64,000 nucleotides of DNA from Nocardiopsis sp. CNT312 (GTDB lineage Bacteria; Actinomycetota; Actinomycetes; Streptosporangiales; Streptosporangiaceae): the NCBI RefSeq assembly GCF_000515115.1, contig NZ_KI911536.1:196476-260475 (forward strand), written 5' to 3'. Shown piece by piece: positions 8,297-16,749 of the stretch. The notes below the pieces were generated by a model. The model made no database searches. It saw nothing but the letters and a program-made list of their open reading frames with translations, and was not told the DNA's origin. Position 1 is the first letter of the stretch; each line of letters opens with the position of its first letter. The position numbers and the translations under genes are program-made.

Positions 8297-9637
8297 TCAC
8301 GGGGAGAGTGCCTCTCGCACCTCCAGGGAGGCCGCGTCCGCGGCGTCCCGTCCGGCGTTCAGGCCCAGGGGGTGCGACGGCTGCGCCGCGGCCGCCCGCT
8401 CCGCCCCGGGGAAGGCCGAGCGGAAGGCCTCCGCCACCCGCCGTGCATGCCGCTCCACCACCGCGGCCAGGTCCCGGCCCTCCCCGGCACGGGCGCGCAC
8501 GGCTTCCTCCTCGCCGACGCGCGCGGCCTCGGCCAGCCGTTCCCCGACGCGGTCGGCGAAAGCCGCCAGGAAGGCCGACCGGAAGGCCCGGGTGGCCGAA
8601 CGCCCCTGCCCGTCCCGGACGGGGCCGGCCAGGCGCATCGCGGTGGTCGCCTGGACCAGCAGCGACGCGAACAGCGCCCCGGTCGCGTGGACGTCGTGGG
8701 CCTGCCCCATGACGGTGCACATCCCCAGGTCCTGGTGCCAGAGCACCTTGCAGCGGTTGGCCCGGGCGACCACGTTGAGCAGGGCGGCCCGGTGGGCCTC
8801 GTAGGGCTCCTCCACCGGGATCCGGCGGCCCACGACCTCCTCCCCGTCTCCGACCGGTGCGGCTGACAGCGCCGCGTAGTCGATCCGGTGCCGGGCCATC
8901 ATCTCCTGGGCGCGGCCCGTCAGCGCCTCGGCCTCCTCGGGGAACTCGGTGGCTTCGGCCTTGGCCAGCAGACCGCGGATCCGCGCCAGCTTGACCGGGT
9001 CCGAACGGTCGTCGATCCGCACCGGGGCACCCTCGCCCGGCAGGGGACACAGCCGCCGAAGCTCCGGCAGGCCCTCCAGGACCACCGCCACCCGCAGGGC
9101 CAGGAGGACCACCGCTCCGCGGTCGAGCCCGTGCCGATCAGCGAACAGGTGCGGGTGGTCGGCGTCGTCTCCCCACCACGGCCGGGTGCCCAGCTCACGC
9201 AGTTGGCGCGACCACTCGGGGGCGATCCGGGCCCGTGGATAGCGCCGCTGCTCCGCCGCGACCATGTCCGCCGCCAGTGCCCCGGCGGTGCGGTCCAGTT
9301 CACGGACCACCATGCGCACGCACTCGGCGGGCTGCCATCCGCGCTCCCAGGCGGTGCGGACCCGCCGCTCCAACGCACCGAACAGGGTGAGGCCGACCGC
9401 ACGCCCCCACCCGGGCGCACCGGGTTCGCACAGCTCGGCCAGGGTGGCCTCCACACGGACGCCGTCACCGCGTCGCAGGGCGTCCACGGCGTGGGAGACC
9501 AGACGGCGGGCGTGCTCCGTGAGGCCGGGCGGTGCGGGCACGGAGGCCCCGTCCCCGGGATGCCGGGCCCAGCGCCTGAGCCGCCGCCTGTTCCGCCTCT
9601 CCTCGGCGCCTCGCCGTCCGCCGTCGTCCTTGCCCAT
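8297..9637 (-). CDS. DUF2786 domain protein, copy 1
   Basis: 446 residues from ATG 9637 (MGKDDGGRRG); the frame is open to 9766, but that extension has poor coding character. The DUF2786 core is clear: KLARIRGLLAKAEATEF, EEAEALTGRAQEMMARH and the following IDYAAL. It continues with the conserved region ANRCKVLWHQDLGMCTVMG and an HDVHATGALFASLLVQATTAM helix, then an Ala/Arg-rich coiled C-terminus. Function of the family is unknown. A clear paralog lies at 21069-22361 with the same domain order. The upstream stretch to the FNT channel gene is 355 bases. Confidence 0.8.
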   Translation of the reverse strand: MGKDDGGRRGAEERRNRRRLRRWARHPGDGASVPAPPGLTEHARRLVSHAVDALRRGDGVRVEATLAELCEPGAPGWGRAVGLTLFGALERRVRTAWERGWQPAECVRMVVRELDRTAGALAADMVAAEQRRYPRARIAPEWSRQLRELGTRPWWGDDADHPHLFADRHGLDRGAVVLLALRVAVVLEGLPELRRLCPLPGEGAPVRIDDRSDPVKLARIRGLLAKAEATEFPEEAEALTGRAQEMMARHRIDYAALSAAPVGDGEEVVGRRIPVEEPYEAHRAALLNVVARANRCKVLWHQDLGMCTVMGQAHDVHATGALFASLLVQATTAMRLAGPVRDGQGRSATRAFRSAFLAAFADRVGERLAEAARVGEEEAVRARAGEGRDLAAVVERHARRVAEAFRSAFPGAERAAAAQPSHPLGLNAGRDAADAASLEVREALSP

Positions 9638-9992
9638 GAGCGCGCGATTCCCATTCACCCCGGCCGTTCCGTTGATGACCAAGAATGGCAGGAAAATCCG
9701 GGAACCGTGACAGGCCGGTGGAAAACCTGCGTCCGTGCGCCGCCGCGTCCGCGGCGCGGGGGCCACCCGAAACCCCTGTATGACCCACCCAAAACGCGGG
9801 GTGCCATCCGAAAAGCCGGGTGCTCAGCGAACACCGCCAGGCTCACCGTGAATTCGTTGTTTCTGCGAGCATAGGGTAACGCGTCCGCCACGGGCCGGGC
9901 ATGATGGTGCAATCCGTTCACAACACACTCACCGGGAACCCCTGCTCCTCGGCAACAGCGCCCGGAGGACACCCGCAGACCGAAGGGAAGGC
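9638..9992. other. intergenic region between divergent genes
   Basis: 355 bases with no supported gene. It must hold the promoters of the DUF2786 gene (leftward) and the FNT channel gene (rightward). A TAGGGT box at about 9873 could serve the rightward gene, but no convincing -35 is visible. GAAGGGAAGGC just before 9993 is the channel gene's ribosome-binding site. Confidence 0.5.
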
Positions 9993-10871
9993 ATGTCCTA
10001 CCTGACCCCGCCCGAGTTCACCAGGAAGATGGTCGACGCAGGCGAAGCGAAGATCAAGCTGTCCACCCGCGACACCCTGATCCGCTCCTTCATGGCGGGC
10101 GCCATCCTCGCCATGGGCGCCGCGTTCGCCGTCACGGTCACCGTGCAGACCGGCAGCGCCCTGCTGGGTGCCCTCCTGTTCCCGGTCGGCTTCTGCATGC
10201 TCTCCCTGCTCGGCTACGACCTGCTCACCGGTGTCTTCACCCTGGCCCCGCTGGCCCTCATCGACCGCAGGCCCGGCGTCCGTCTCGCCGGACTGCTGCG
10301 CAACTGGGGGCTGGTGTTCGTCGGAAACTTCGCCGGGGCGTTCACGGTCGCCGTCTTCATGGCGATCATCGTCACCACGGGCTTCGCCACCGACCCCGAC
10401 GAGGTCGGCCAGCGGCTCGGCACGATCGGCGAGGCGCGGACCGTGGGCTACGCGGAGTTCGGTGCCTCGGGCATGCTCACCCTGTTCATCCGCGGCGTGC
10501 TGTGCAACTGGATGGTCTCCACCGGCGTCGTGGGCGCGATGGTCTCCACGTCGGTGGGCGGCAAGGTGATCGCCATGTGGATGCCGGTGATGCTCTTCTT
10601 CTACATGGGCTTTGAGCACTCCATCGTGAACATGTTCCTGTTCCCGGCCGGTCTGCTGCTCGGCGGCGACTTCTCGGTCGCCGACTACCTGCTGTGGAAC
10701 GAACTGCCCACCGTGGCCGGCAACCTCGTCGGCGGACTGCTGTTCGTCGGCCTGATGCTGTACGTGACGCACGCACGTACCAAGGCCGCCCCCGTCGCCC
10801 CGGCCGACGCGACCGCGCCGACCGGAGAGCCGAGGACCGAGGGTAGGAGTGCGGTCCCCGCCGCCAAGTGA
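9993..10871 (+). CDS. formate/nitrite transporter (FNT) family channel
   Basis: 292 residues with six predicted membrane helices, the FNT architecture that forms aquaporin-like pentamers passing formate, nitrite or hydrosulfide. Visible signatures: LLGYDLLTGVFTLAP at the end of helix 2, NWGLVFVGNFAGAF in helix 3, FIRGVLCNWMV around the central conserved Asn, and MFFYMGFEHSIVNMF-like sequence (FFYMGFEHSIVNMFLF) with the pore His. The N-terminal FTRKMVDAGEAKIKLS matches nitrite/formate channel starts. RBS GAAGGGAAGG. No formate dehydrogenase or nitrite reductase gene is adjacent, so the transported anion is open. Confidence 0.92.
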   Translation: MSYLTPPEFTRKMVDAGEAKIKLSTRDTLIRSFMAGAILAMGAAFAVTVTVQTGSALLGALLFPVGFCMLSLLGYDLLTGVFTLAPLALIDRRPGVRLAGLLRNWGLVFVGNFAGAFTVAVFMAIIVTTGFATDPDEVGQRLGTIGEARTVGYAEFGASGMLTLFIRGVLCNWMVSTGVVGAMVSTSVGGKVIAMWMPVMLFFYMGFEHSIVNMFLFPAGLLLGGDFSVADYLLWNELPTVAGNLVGGLLFVGLMLYVTHARTKAAPVAPADATAPTGEPRTEGRSAVPAAK

Positions 10872-10892
10872 GGGCCGACTCCGCTCCGACGT

Positions 10893-10946
10893 CCGCCCGT
10901 GTCCCCGGGGCCCCTGCTCTCGGCCCGCCCCGCAGGACACGGGCGG
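10893..10946 (+). terminator. probable terminator of the FNT channel gene
   Basis: 12-base arms CCGCCCGTGTCC (10893-10904) and GGACACGGGCGG (10935-10946) with a 30-base GC-rich loop, starting 21 bases after the stop codon. Confidence 0.5.
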
Positions 10947-11051
10947 GGTCGCAGACCGGGGCGGGTGCAGGCGATAGTGGCGCGGAATGCATACCGACTA
11001 GTTGGTCGCCTGGGGGTGCGCCGCACCCGGACCACGGCAAGGAGATCAGCC

Positions 11052-11505
11052 ATGGCGGTCGACCCCGAAGGATCCGCGCTCGCCCGACTGCTGGCCGACG
11101 ACCCCGGCGGCCCCTTCGCCATGCTCAACCTGCTGCGCTTCGCACCCGGCGGCCGCCCCTCCTATGAGGCGTACTCCCGCCGCACCGCCCCCTTCCCCAA
11201 GAAGTACGGCGGCGAGCTCCTCTGCGCCGGTGACGGCCAGACCGCCTTGGTCGCCGAGGGGGCAGGCCTGGGACGCGGTGCTCGTGGTCCAGTACCCCAA
11301 CCGGGAGGCGTTCAGACAGATGGCCGCCGACCCCGAGTACCAGAAGGTCACGCACCTGCGCTCCCAGTCCCTCGCCGAAGCGGTGCTCCAGCCGACGATC
11401 CCTGGGGGCGCGCCGCGACTGCTGACCACCGCGTTTCCGGCTTCGAGGCCGTCCCGGTCAGCCACGTGTGCCGGTCGGGACGGCCTCCGGCTTTGCGGAC
11501 ACTGA
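11052..11505 (+). pseudogene. DUF1330 protein, frameshifted
   Basis: ATG 11052, after GGAGATC, opens a DUF1330 (ABM-fold) protein: FAMLNLLRFAPGGRPSYEAY and KKYGGELLCAGDGQTALVAEG. At a run of five G (11258-11262) the coding signal shifts by one base, and the family continues as QAWDAVLVVQYPNREAFRQM and DPEYQKVTHLRSQSLAEAV. Deleting one G restores a continuous protein of about 100 residues plus a non-family tail to 11505. It is either a recent frameshift mutation or a sequencing error in the G-run. DUF1330 proteins are small homodimers of unknown role. The near-palindrome CCGACTAGTTGG lies about 50 bp upstream. Confidence 0.75.
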
Positions 11506-11611
11506 GCACTGGGGCACGTATCCGTCCGCAACCGGGTAGGGCGGATCCGGCGGTGCCCGACTCGCGTCCCAGAGGTGTCCCTCATGCGGACCTCTGCGCA
11601 AGGAGGCGCAC

Positions 11612-11998
11612 ATGCTGGAAACGATCGGACTCCTCGCTTCGGCCGTCGGGCTGGTCATCGCCTCGGTGGCGGTGCACCGCCTCAGGGTCTCCACCGTCGG
11701 AGGCGGACTCGAACGCGGTGCCCTGGCCGGCCCGGGGACGCGCACCGCGGCCCGGACCGCCCCGGCCTGGCGCGCCGGGCACCTGGCCGCGGCCTCCTGG
11801 CTGGCGACCGCCGTGCGGGCCGGATACAGCGCTGGAGCCCTCACCGCCGCAGCCCTGCTCACCGACGTCTTCTCCGGTCTGGCCTGGGCCCTGGCCACCG
11901 CCGGGTACATCGCCCTGGCCGTGTGCCTGGCCGTCGGCACGGCCAAGGCGAACGCGGCGGACCAGGCCCCGGCCGGAGGGCGGACCGGCCCCCTCTGA
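11612..11998 (+). CDS. small membrane protein of unknown function
   Basis: 128 residues. AGGAGGCGCAC precedes ATG 11612. Three hydrophobic stretches are seen: ETIGLLASAVGLVIASVAV, an Ala-rich region around AGHLAAASWLATAVRAGYSA, and DVFSGLAWALATAGYIALA with its continuation. This fits a small integral membrane protein with a polar C-terminal tail. I do not recognise the family. It stands alone, followed by a hairpin shared with the convergent gene. Confidence 0.65.
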   Translation: MLETIGLLASAVGLVIASVAVHRLRVSTVGGGLERGALAGPGTRTAARTAPAWRAGHLAAASWLATAVRAGYSAGALTAAALLTDVFSGLAWALATAGYIALAVCLAVGTAKANAADQAPAGGRTGPL

Positions 11999-12020
11999 CG
12001 GCGGCCCCCGCCGGGACGCA

Positions 12021-12045
12021 GGCGACGGGGAGCGGCCCCGTCGCC
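12021..12045. terminator. bidirectional hairpin
   Basis: GGCGACGGGG and CCCCGTCGCC around the 5-base loop AGCGG, lying between the stops of two convergent genes (11998 and 12056). Confidence 0.65.
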
Positions 12046-12055
12046 GGACCCCGGG

Positions 12056-13237
12056 TCAGGACGCGGTCGGCCCGGGGCGCAGCCCGAACGGCACGCCCAT
12101 CCCCACCAGCCACCCGCCTTCCCGGAGCCGCGCGAAGACCTCCTGGGAGACCTCGTGGTCCGGTGCCTGCCGGGCGGGCCAGCCGAAGTGCGCCGACAGG
12201 GCCGACCAGCTCGGACCGTGGCCGTGCTCGCATCGGTAGTCCGCCACCCACCGGGCGACCTCCGCCTCCCGGCCCGAGAGCAGGGCGTCGGCGCGCTCGC
12301 CCACGGGCAGGTCCGGGTCGGTGGTGGCAGGGGCGTCCCTGGGCGGCGTCCGGGGCGGGAACGGGGCCAGGGACATCGGCCCGGTCAGCTCCGTCAGACG
12401 CGTGCGTACCTCGGCGGCGCCTGCGGCGGGCTCCTCGATCCAGTCGAGCCGGACCAGCCACGCCACCAGTTCGGCCACCTCGTCGGCGCCGCCGGTCAGC
12501 GCGCACGCCGACACGACCCCCTCGACCGGGACGGAGATCTCCCCCCGGGTGTCCGCCCGCGCCGCCAGGTACACTCCCGTCAACCGGAGCCGGTTGGGCT
12601 TCTTGCGGAACTTCTTGTGCGACAGTCCGCGCGAGACCCAGCCCGAGGCCCGCGAACGGATCCCGTTGCTGGTGTCCCACGGGTTGCCCTCCAGGTCGGG
12701 CAGGCCGCACCGGGCCACGTTCTGGGAGTCCGAGTCGATCACCGCCTCGGGTGTGGTGTCCAGCCAGCCCGAGGAGGTGAGGGCGGTCAGCGCGGATCGG
12801 GGGTCCTCCAGCCGCAGGGACCGCAGGTCCTGTCCGGTGAGGTTGGCGTGCCCCTTGACCGCGCCGCGCAGGGCGCAGGTGAGCGCGAGCAGGCGGCTGT
12901 CGGGGTCCCTGCCCACGGGCCGCTCGGCCAGGTACGCCCACACCCGGTGCAGGAGCGAGGCCTGGTGCCCGTTGAGGTGGGACGGGGGGCGGTTGGGCTT
13001 GAGTTTGGGTCCCTCCCGGCGCCGACGCAGGTACTCCCGGTCCTTGCGCTTGCGCTCGCGGCTGTTGGCGAGCTTTCTGCGGTCGGCCCATCCGGGAGGG
13101 GTGCTGATGCCCATTTCGGCGCAGCGCTCACACTCCATTGCCGCGGCCAGATCCTCGTTGGGCTTGTGGAACCGGGGCTGCGAGGCCTGTTCGGGCGCCG
13201 AGCCCCGCGCGTCAGTGGCTACGGTGCGTTGCGTCAT
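12056..13237 (-). CDS. hypothetical protein with N-terminal CxxC and basic region
   Basis: 393 residues; I do not recognise the family. The N-terminus has MECERCAEMG (a CxxC pair) followed by a strongly basic helix (RERKRKDREYLRRRREG), which could contact nucleic acid. The middle (SLLHRVWAYLAERPVG, LLALTCALRGAVKGHANLTG, DLRSLRLEDPRSALTALTSSGWL) reads like consecutive winged-helix segments. The C-terminal part ends ALSAHFGWPARQ, again HTH-like. A transcription or replication factor is possible but not shown. TAGTCT seven bases before ATG 13237 suggests a leaderless message. Confidence 0.6.
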   Translation of the reverse strand: MTQRTVATDARGSAPEQASQPRFHKPNEDLAAAMECERCAEMGISTPPGWADRRKLANSRERKRKDREYLRRRREGPKLKPNRPPSHLNGHQASLLHRVWAYLAERPVGRDPDSRLLALTCALRGAVKGHANLTGQDLRSLRLEDPRSALTALTSSGWLDTTPEAVIDSDSQNVARCGLPDLEGNPWDTSNGIRSRASGWVSRGLSHKKFRKKPNRLRLTGVYLAARADTRGEISVPVEGVVSACALTGGADEVAELVAWLVRLDWIEEPAAGAAEVRTRLTELTGPMSLAPFPPRTPPRDAPATTDPDLPVGERADALLSGREAEVARWVADYRCEHGHGPSWSALSAHFGWPARQAPDHEVSQEVFARLREGGWLVGMGVPFGLRPGPTAS

Positions 13238-13244
13238 GTGCAGG

Positions 13245-13250
13245 AGACTA
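13245..13250 (-). promoter_or_regulatory. -10 box of a probable leaderless promoter
   Basis: TAGTCT on the minus strand, 7 bases before ATG 13237, with no ribosome-binding site between them. The same TAGTCT-N7-ATG layout is present at 20644-20649. Confidence 0.5.
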
Positions 13251-13381
13251 GCGACGATCCCCCGTCGTCCGTCCCGCTTTCACGGAATCCGTCCCGTTTC
13301 GGCGCACGGGGCCGTTCCCGGCAGGGCCGTACTCGTGGGGTGACAGTGCGTCCGCACCGAGGGTGGGGCAGGATCGGTGCC

Positions 13382-13981
13382 ATGAGCGAACTGGTGCTGA
13401 TCAGGCACGGGCAGACCGAGTGGAGCCGTGAGCGCAGGCACACCGGACGTACCGACCTGCCACTGACCGCGGAGGGGGAGCGCCAGGCCGAGGCGCTGCG
13501 CCCCCTCCTCGTCGGGCGCGACATCGACCTGGTGGTGACCAGCCCGCTGCGCCGCGCCGTGCGTACGGCCGAACTGGCGGGGCTGGCGGGTGCCGTCACC
13601 GACCCCGACCTCATGGAGTGGGACTACGGTGCCTACGAGGGGGTCACCACCGCCGACGTGCACGGGGAGCGGCCGGACTGGGACCTGTGGACCGACGGCG
13701 TGCCTGAGGGGGACGCCGGGCACCCGGGTGAGGACGCGCAGCAGGTCGGTGAGCGCGTCGACCGGGTCCTGGCTACCGTCTCGCTCTTCCTGGGCGGCGA
13801 CGCCCCCGACGTCGTGCTGGTGGCGCACGGCCACGTCCTGCGTGTGCTCGCGGCCCGCTGGCTCGGCCTGGAGCCGGCCGACGGTGCGCTGCTGCGCCTG
13901 GACACCGGCGGGGTGGGCACGCTCGGTCACGAACACGGGCGCCCGGTCGTCACCTCCTGGAACCAGCGGGGCCGGGTGTAG
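13382..13981 (+). CDS. histidine phosphatase (phosphoglycerate mutase-like) family protein
   Basis: 199 residues. LVLIRHGQTEWSRERRHTGRTDLPLT carries the phosphorylated His of the RHG motif and its surroundings. DLVVTSPLRRAVRTAEL supplies the third catalytic Arg, MEWDYGAYEG the acid, and VAHGHVLRVLAARWLGL the second His. This small branch acts on sugar phosphates or other phosphomonoesters; true glycolytic dPGM is larger (about 250 residues), so a general phosphatase is more likely. The 3' end overlaps the convergent DoxX gene by 32 bases. Confidence 0.88.
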   Translation: MSELVLIRHGQTEWSRERRHTGRTDLPLTAEGERQAEALRPLLVGRDIDLVVTSPLRRAVRTAELAGLAGAVTDPDLMEWDYGAYEGVTTADVHGERPDWDLWTDGVPEGDAGHPGEDAQQVGERVDRVLATVSLFLGGDAPDVVLVAHGHVLRVLAARWLGLEPADGALLRLDTGGVGTLGHEHGRPVVTSWNQRGRV

Positions 13982-14435
13982 CGCTCCGCCGTCGGCGCGG
14001 GGCCGTCAGGGCGACCGTGGCCGCCGCCGCCAGGAAGAGCACCTGCATCGCGGTGCGGGGCAGCAGTTCCTGGTGCGGGGCCAGGTCCGTACCGGTCAGG
14101 GCCAGGTGCACGTTGGCGGGCAGCATCGCCACGAGTAGAGCGGCCAGCCCCGCAGCGGCCCAGCGGGCGGTGCGCGGCCACAGCAGGCCGGCGGCCCCGG
14201 CCAGTTCCAGGACCCCGGTGGCGGTGACCAGCAGGCCCGGTGCGGGGAGCGCGGGCGGGACCATCGCGACGAGTTCCTCGCGCATGCCGACGAAGTGCAC
14301 CGTTCCGGTGACGGCGAACATCGCCGCGAGCCCGCCGCGCAGCGCGACGGGCCACGCGCGCAGCGCGCGCACGCCCAGGGCTCCCGCCGCGCGCAGCAGG
14401 AGGGTGACGGTGGCGAGGGTGATGAGCGGTTCCAC
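13950..14435 (-). CDS. DoxX family membrane protein
   Basis: 161 residues from GTG 14435, which follows GAAAGGGG. Four hydrophobic helices are seen: an N-terminal EPLITLATVTLLLRAAG, GGLAAMFAVTGTVHFVGM with the conserved His, GLLVTATGVLELAGAAGLLWP (the GxxELxGGxxL-type DoxX signature), and a last pair ending in MQVLFLAAAATVALTA. DoxX-like proteins are associated with redox or quinone stress and are often controlled by HxlR/MarR regulators, but none is adjacent. A striking inverted repeat covers the promoter region. The gene end overlaps the phosphatase gene on the other strand. Confidence 0.75.
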   Translation of the reverse strand: MEPLITLATVTLLLRAAGALGVRALRAWPVALRGGLAAMFAVTGTVHFVGMREELVAMVPPALPAPGLLVTATGVLELAGAAGLLWPRTARWAAAGLAALLVAMLPANVHLALTGTDLAPHQELLPRTAMQVLFLAAAATVALTAPRRRRSATPGPAGSRR

Positions 14436-14450
14436 GGCGCCCCTTTCGAA

Positions 14451-14499
14451 CTTTCCACTGGCAAGACCAGTGTACTCCAGGGAACTTGCCAGTGGAAAG
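14451..14499 (-). promoter_or_regulatory. inverted-repeat operator over the DoxX promoter
   Basis: Perfect 15-base arms CTTTCCACTGGCAAG (14451-14465) and CTTGCCAGTGGAAAG (14485-14499) with a 19-base spacer. On the minus strand the spacer holds TACACT, a plausible -10, so a bound dimeric repressor would cover the promoter of the DoxX gene, whose GTG is 16 bases away. Confidence 0.7.
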
Positions 14500-14582
14500 T
14501 CAGGGGCGGTCCGCGCCCCGGGGTCGGGGCGCGGGCGCTTGGGTTCCAGGGATGGTCGCAACACCCTGATCCAAGGGGTGCG

Positions 14583-14850
14583 ATGCACGTCCAGGCCCGC
14601 GAGAACCGAACACAGCGGGGCGCCACGAAGCTCTACGCCGAACGAGCGGCATACTTGCAGCTCATGCAGCAGGGCTACAGCAACACCGAAGCCTGCCAAA
14701 TCGTGGGCGTGAACGCCCGCACGGGCAGGAAGCGGTGCAACGGACGCAGCGCCGAGCGTGATCGCGGGGCGGGTACCACCCATCACCGCGGTGGTACCCG
14801 CCCACAGGCGGGGAGGGCACCTCTCAGACCGGGCGCGGCGGCGCGGTCGG
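14583..14850 (+). mobile_element. IS30-family transposase remnant
   Basis: ATG 14583 opens an N-terminal IS30 transposase segment: QARENRTQRG, KLYAERAAYLQLMQQGYSN and the helix-turn-helix TEACQIVGVNARTGRKRCNGR. Near 14755 the similarity moves to another frame (GRVPPITAVVPAHRRGGHLSDRAR, the next conserved IS30 segment) and then ends. Only about 90 of some 400 residues remain, and the DDE catalytic core is gone. The remnant runs into the 3' end of the ABC transporter gene on the other strand. I could not define terminal repeats or a target duplication. Confidence 0.65.
14767..14803 (-). terminator. hairpin downstream of the ABC exporter gene
   Basis: 14-base arms (14767-14780, 14790-14803) around a 9-base loop, 20 bases past the ABC gene stop on the minus strand. 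The arms are also the IS30 remnant's coding sequence for VPPITAVVP, so the symmetry may be accidental and later recruited. Confidence 0.5.
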
Positions 14851-16749
14851 CGGGACCAGGCCCCGGTAGGCGTCGGCCTGGAGCGTGAACAGTTCGGCGT
14901 ACAGTCCGCCCAGTTCCATCAGCTCGTCGTGGGTGCCGTGCTCGGCCACGGCGCCCTCGCGCAGCACGTAGATCCGGTCGGCCCGGCGCACCGACGCCAG
15001 CCGGTGGGTGATGAGCAGGACGGAGGCGTCCTCGGCCGCCGCCTGGAGCGTGTCGAACAGGCGCTTCTCGGCGCGCGCGTCCAGCGCGGCGGTCGGCTCG
15101 TCGGCGATCACCAGGTCACCACGGCGGTAGAGCCCGCGCGCCGCCGCCACACGCTGCTTCTGCCCGCCGGACAGGTCTGCGCCGTCCACGAAGCGCTTGT
15201 CGAGCATGGTGTCCAGGCCGTGGTCGAGCTGGGCGACCACCTCGTCGGCGCCGCTCAGCCGCAGCGCACGTTCCAGACGCTCCCCGTCGACGGGGTCGTC
15301 GGCCCCCGCCATGGTGACGTTGCGCAGCGCCGAGAGCGGCCACTGCGTGTAGTCCTGGCTCATCAGGCCGATCCGGTCCCGCACCTGTTCGACGTCGATT
15401 CCGTGCAGGTCCACCCCGTTCCACCGGATCTGTCCCTCCGAGGGCGTGTACAGCCCGGCGATGAGCTTGGCCAGGGTGGACTTGCCCGAACCGTTCTCGC
15501 CGACCAGCGCCACGACCTCGCCCTTGCGCACCTCGATGTCGGCGCCCCGCAGCGCGGGCCGGTCCTGGCCCGGATAGGAGAAGCGCACACCGTGCGCGCT
15601 CAGACGGGTGAGCGGGCCGGGCAGGTCGGCTTCGCCGGGCACCGGCAGGCGCCGCCGGGTCTGCGCGCACACCTGGTGGACGTCGTCGACGTACAGCCCG
15701 GCCTCGTAGGCGCGGGTCACCGCGAACGTCAGCCGGTCCAGCGCCGCCCTGCCCTGGCCGATCGCCACGTAGGCCGCGCCCGCCACCGCCAGCGGCATCG
15801 CCCCGACGACCAGCAGCCCCGCCAGTGCGGTGTAGACGGCGACCGTCGCCAGTCCGCCGACCGCGCTGCCCGCGGCCCGCACCGCGGTCTGGCGCCGAGC
15901 CACCCCCAGCATGACCGAGCGGACGTGGTCGGCGATGACGGCGTACTCGCGCAGCAGGCCGTCGCGCATGTTGTAGGCGCGCAGTTCGGCGGCCGAGGCG
16001 CGGTCGGCGAGCAGGTCGCCCACCAGGTGCTGGCGGCGGCGGGTGGTGGTCAGCTCCCGGAGCTGGGCGTAGCGGATGCGGGCGGCCCGCATCGCCGCCC
16101 ACCCCGTGGGAAGCACCGCCAGGACCAGCAGGGGGGCCAGCGCCGGGTGCAGGACGGCCAGCACCCCCGTGACGGCGACCAGCCCGACGATGCCGGTGAG
16201 CACGTCGATGGTGTTGGCGATGAGGGCGCGTGACTCGTGCATGCCCCGGTCGCGGCCACGTGCCAGGGCGTCGTAGTAGTCGGAGTCGTCGAAGGCGGCC
16301 AGGTCGGCCCGGGAGGTGAGGGAGAGGAGTTCGAGCTCCATCTCCCGCTCGACCTGCGGTCCCAGCCGTTCCTGGGCCCAGCCCGCCCCCGTGCTGAGGA
16401 TCCCGCGCAGAGCGGCCACCCCCACCAGGAGCAGCAGCGAGGGCAGGGCGTCCCGGAGCCGCTCGGGGGTGGGCCCGGCGGTGAAGAGCGCGTCCAGCAC
16501 CCCGACGACGGCGACCAGGACGACCGCGCCGACGATCCCCGCAGCCGTGTGCAGGGCGAGCGCGGTGGCGGTGTCGAGGCGGTTCGCCCGCCAGGACACG
16601 CGCAGGATGCCCAGGACCATCCGCGGCAGCCGGGTGAGGACCGTCCACGCGGACAGGCGCGCCATGTCGGACAGCCACGGGTTGTACTTGCTCGCCCTGA
16701 TCCGGGGGCCCTCCGAGGGCGCGGTCCGGGTTGTGCGTGGTCGGGCCAT
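14824..16749 (-). CDS. ABC exporter, fused permease and ATPase
   Basis: 641 residues from ATG 16749, which has GAGGAG upstream; the frame is open beyond it. The N-terminal half has about six membrane helices of the type I exporter fold (for example AAGIVGAVVLVAVVGVLDAL and LVAVTGVLAVLHPAL). The C-terminal half is a nucleotide-binding domain: Walker A VGENGSGKST near residue 416, Q-loop SQDYTQWPLSALRNV, signature LSGGQKQR, Walker B LVIADEP and H-loop ITHRLASV. Half-transporters dimerise; an unpaired gene suggests a homodimer exporting a lipid, peptide or drug. The 3' end lies against the IS30 remnant, so the last few residues may be altered. Confidence 0.9.
   Translation of the reverse strand: MARPRTTRTAPSEGPRIRASKYNPWLSDMARLSAWTVLTRLPRMVLGILRVSWRANRLDTATALALHTAAGIVGAVVLVAVVGVLDALFTAGPTPERLRDALPSLLLLVGVAALRGILSTGAGWAQERLGPQVEREMELELLSLTSRADLAAFDDSDYYDALARGRDRGMHESRALIANTIDVLTGIVGLVAVTGVLAVLHPALAPLLVLAVLPTGWAAMRAARIRYAQLRELTTTRRRQHLVGDLLADRASAAELRAYNMRDGLLREYAVIADHVRSVMLGVARRQTAVRAAGSAVGGLATVAVYTALAGLLVVGAMPLAVAGAAYVAIGQGRAALDRLTFAVTRAYEAGLYVDDVHQVCAQTRRRLPVPGEADLPGPLTRLSAHGVRFSYPGQDRPALRGADIEVRKGEVVALVGENGSGKSTLAKLIAGLYTPSEGQIRWNGVDLHGIDVEQVRDRIGLMSQDYTQWPLSALRNVTMAGADDPVDGERLERALRLSGADEVVAQLDHGLDTMLDKRFVDGADLSGGQKQRVAAARGLYRRGDLVIADEPTAALDARAEKRLFDTLQAAAEDASVLLITHRLASVRRADRIYVLREGAVAEHGTHDELMELGGLYAELFTLQADAYRGLVPPTAPPRPV

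Noticed and set aside
10990..11010. CCGACTAGTTGG near-palindrome before DUF1330 as an operator
   Set aside because: Imperfect, single copy and in front of a frameshifted gene; not enough support for a separate call.
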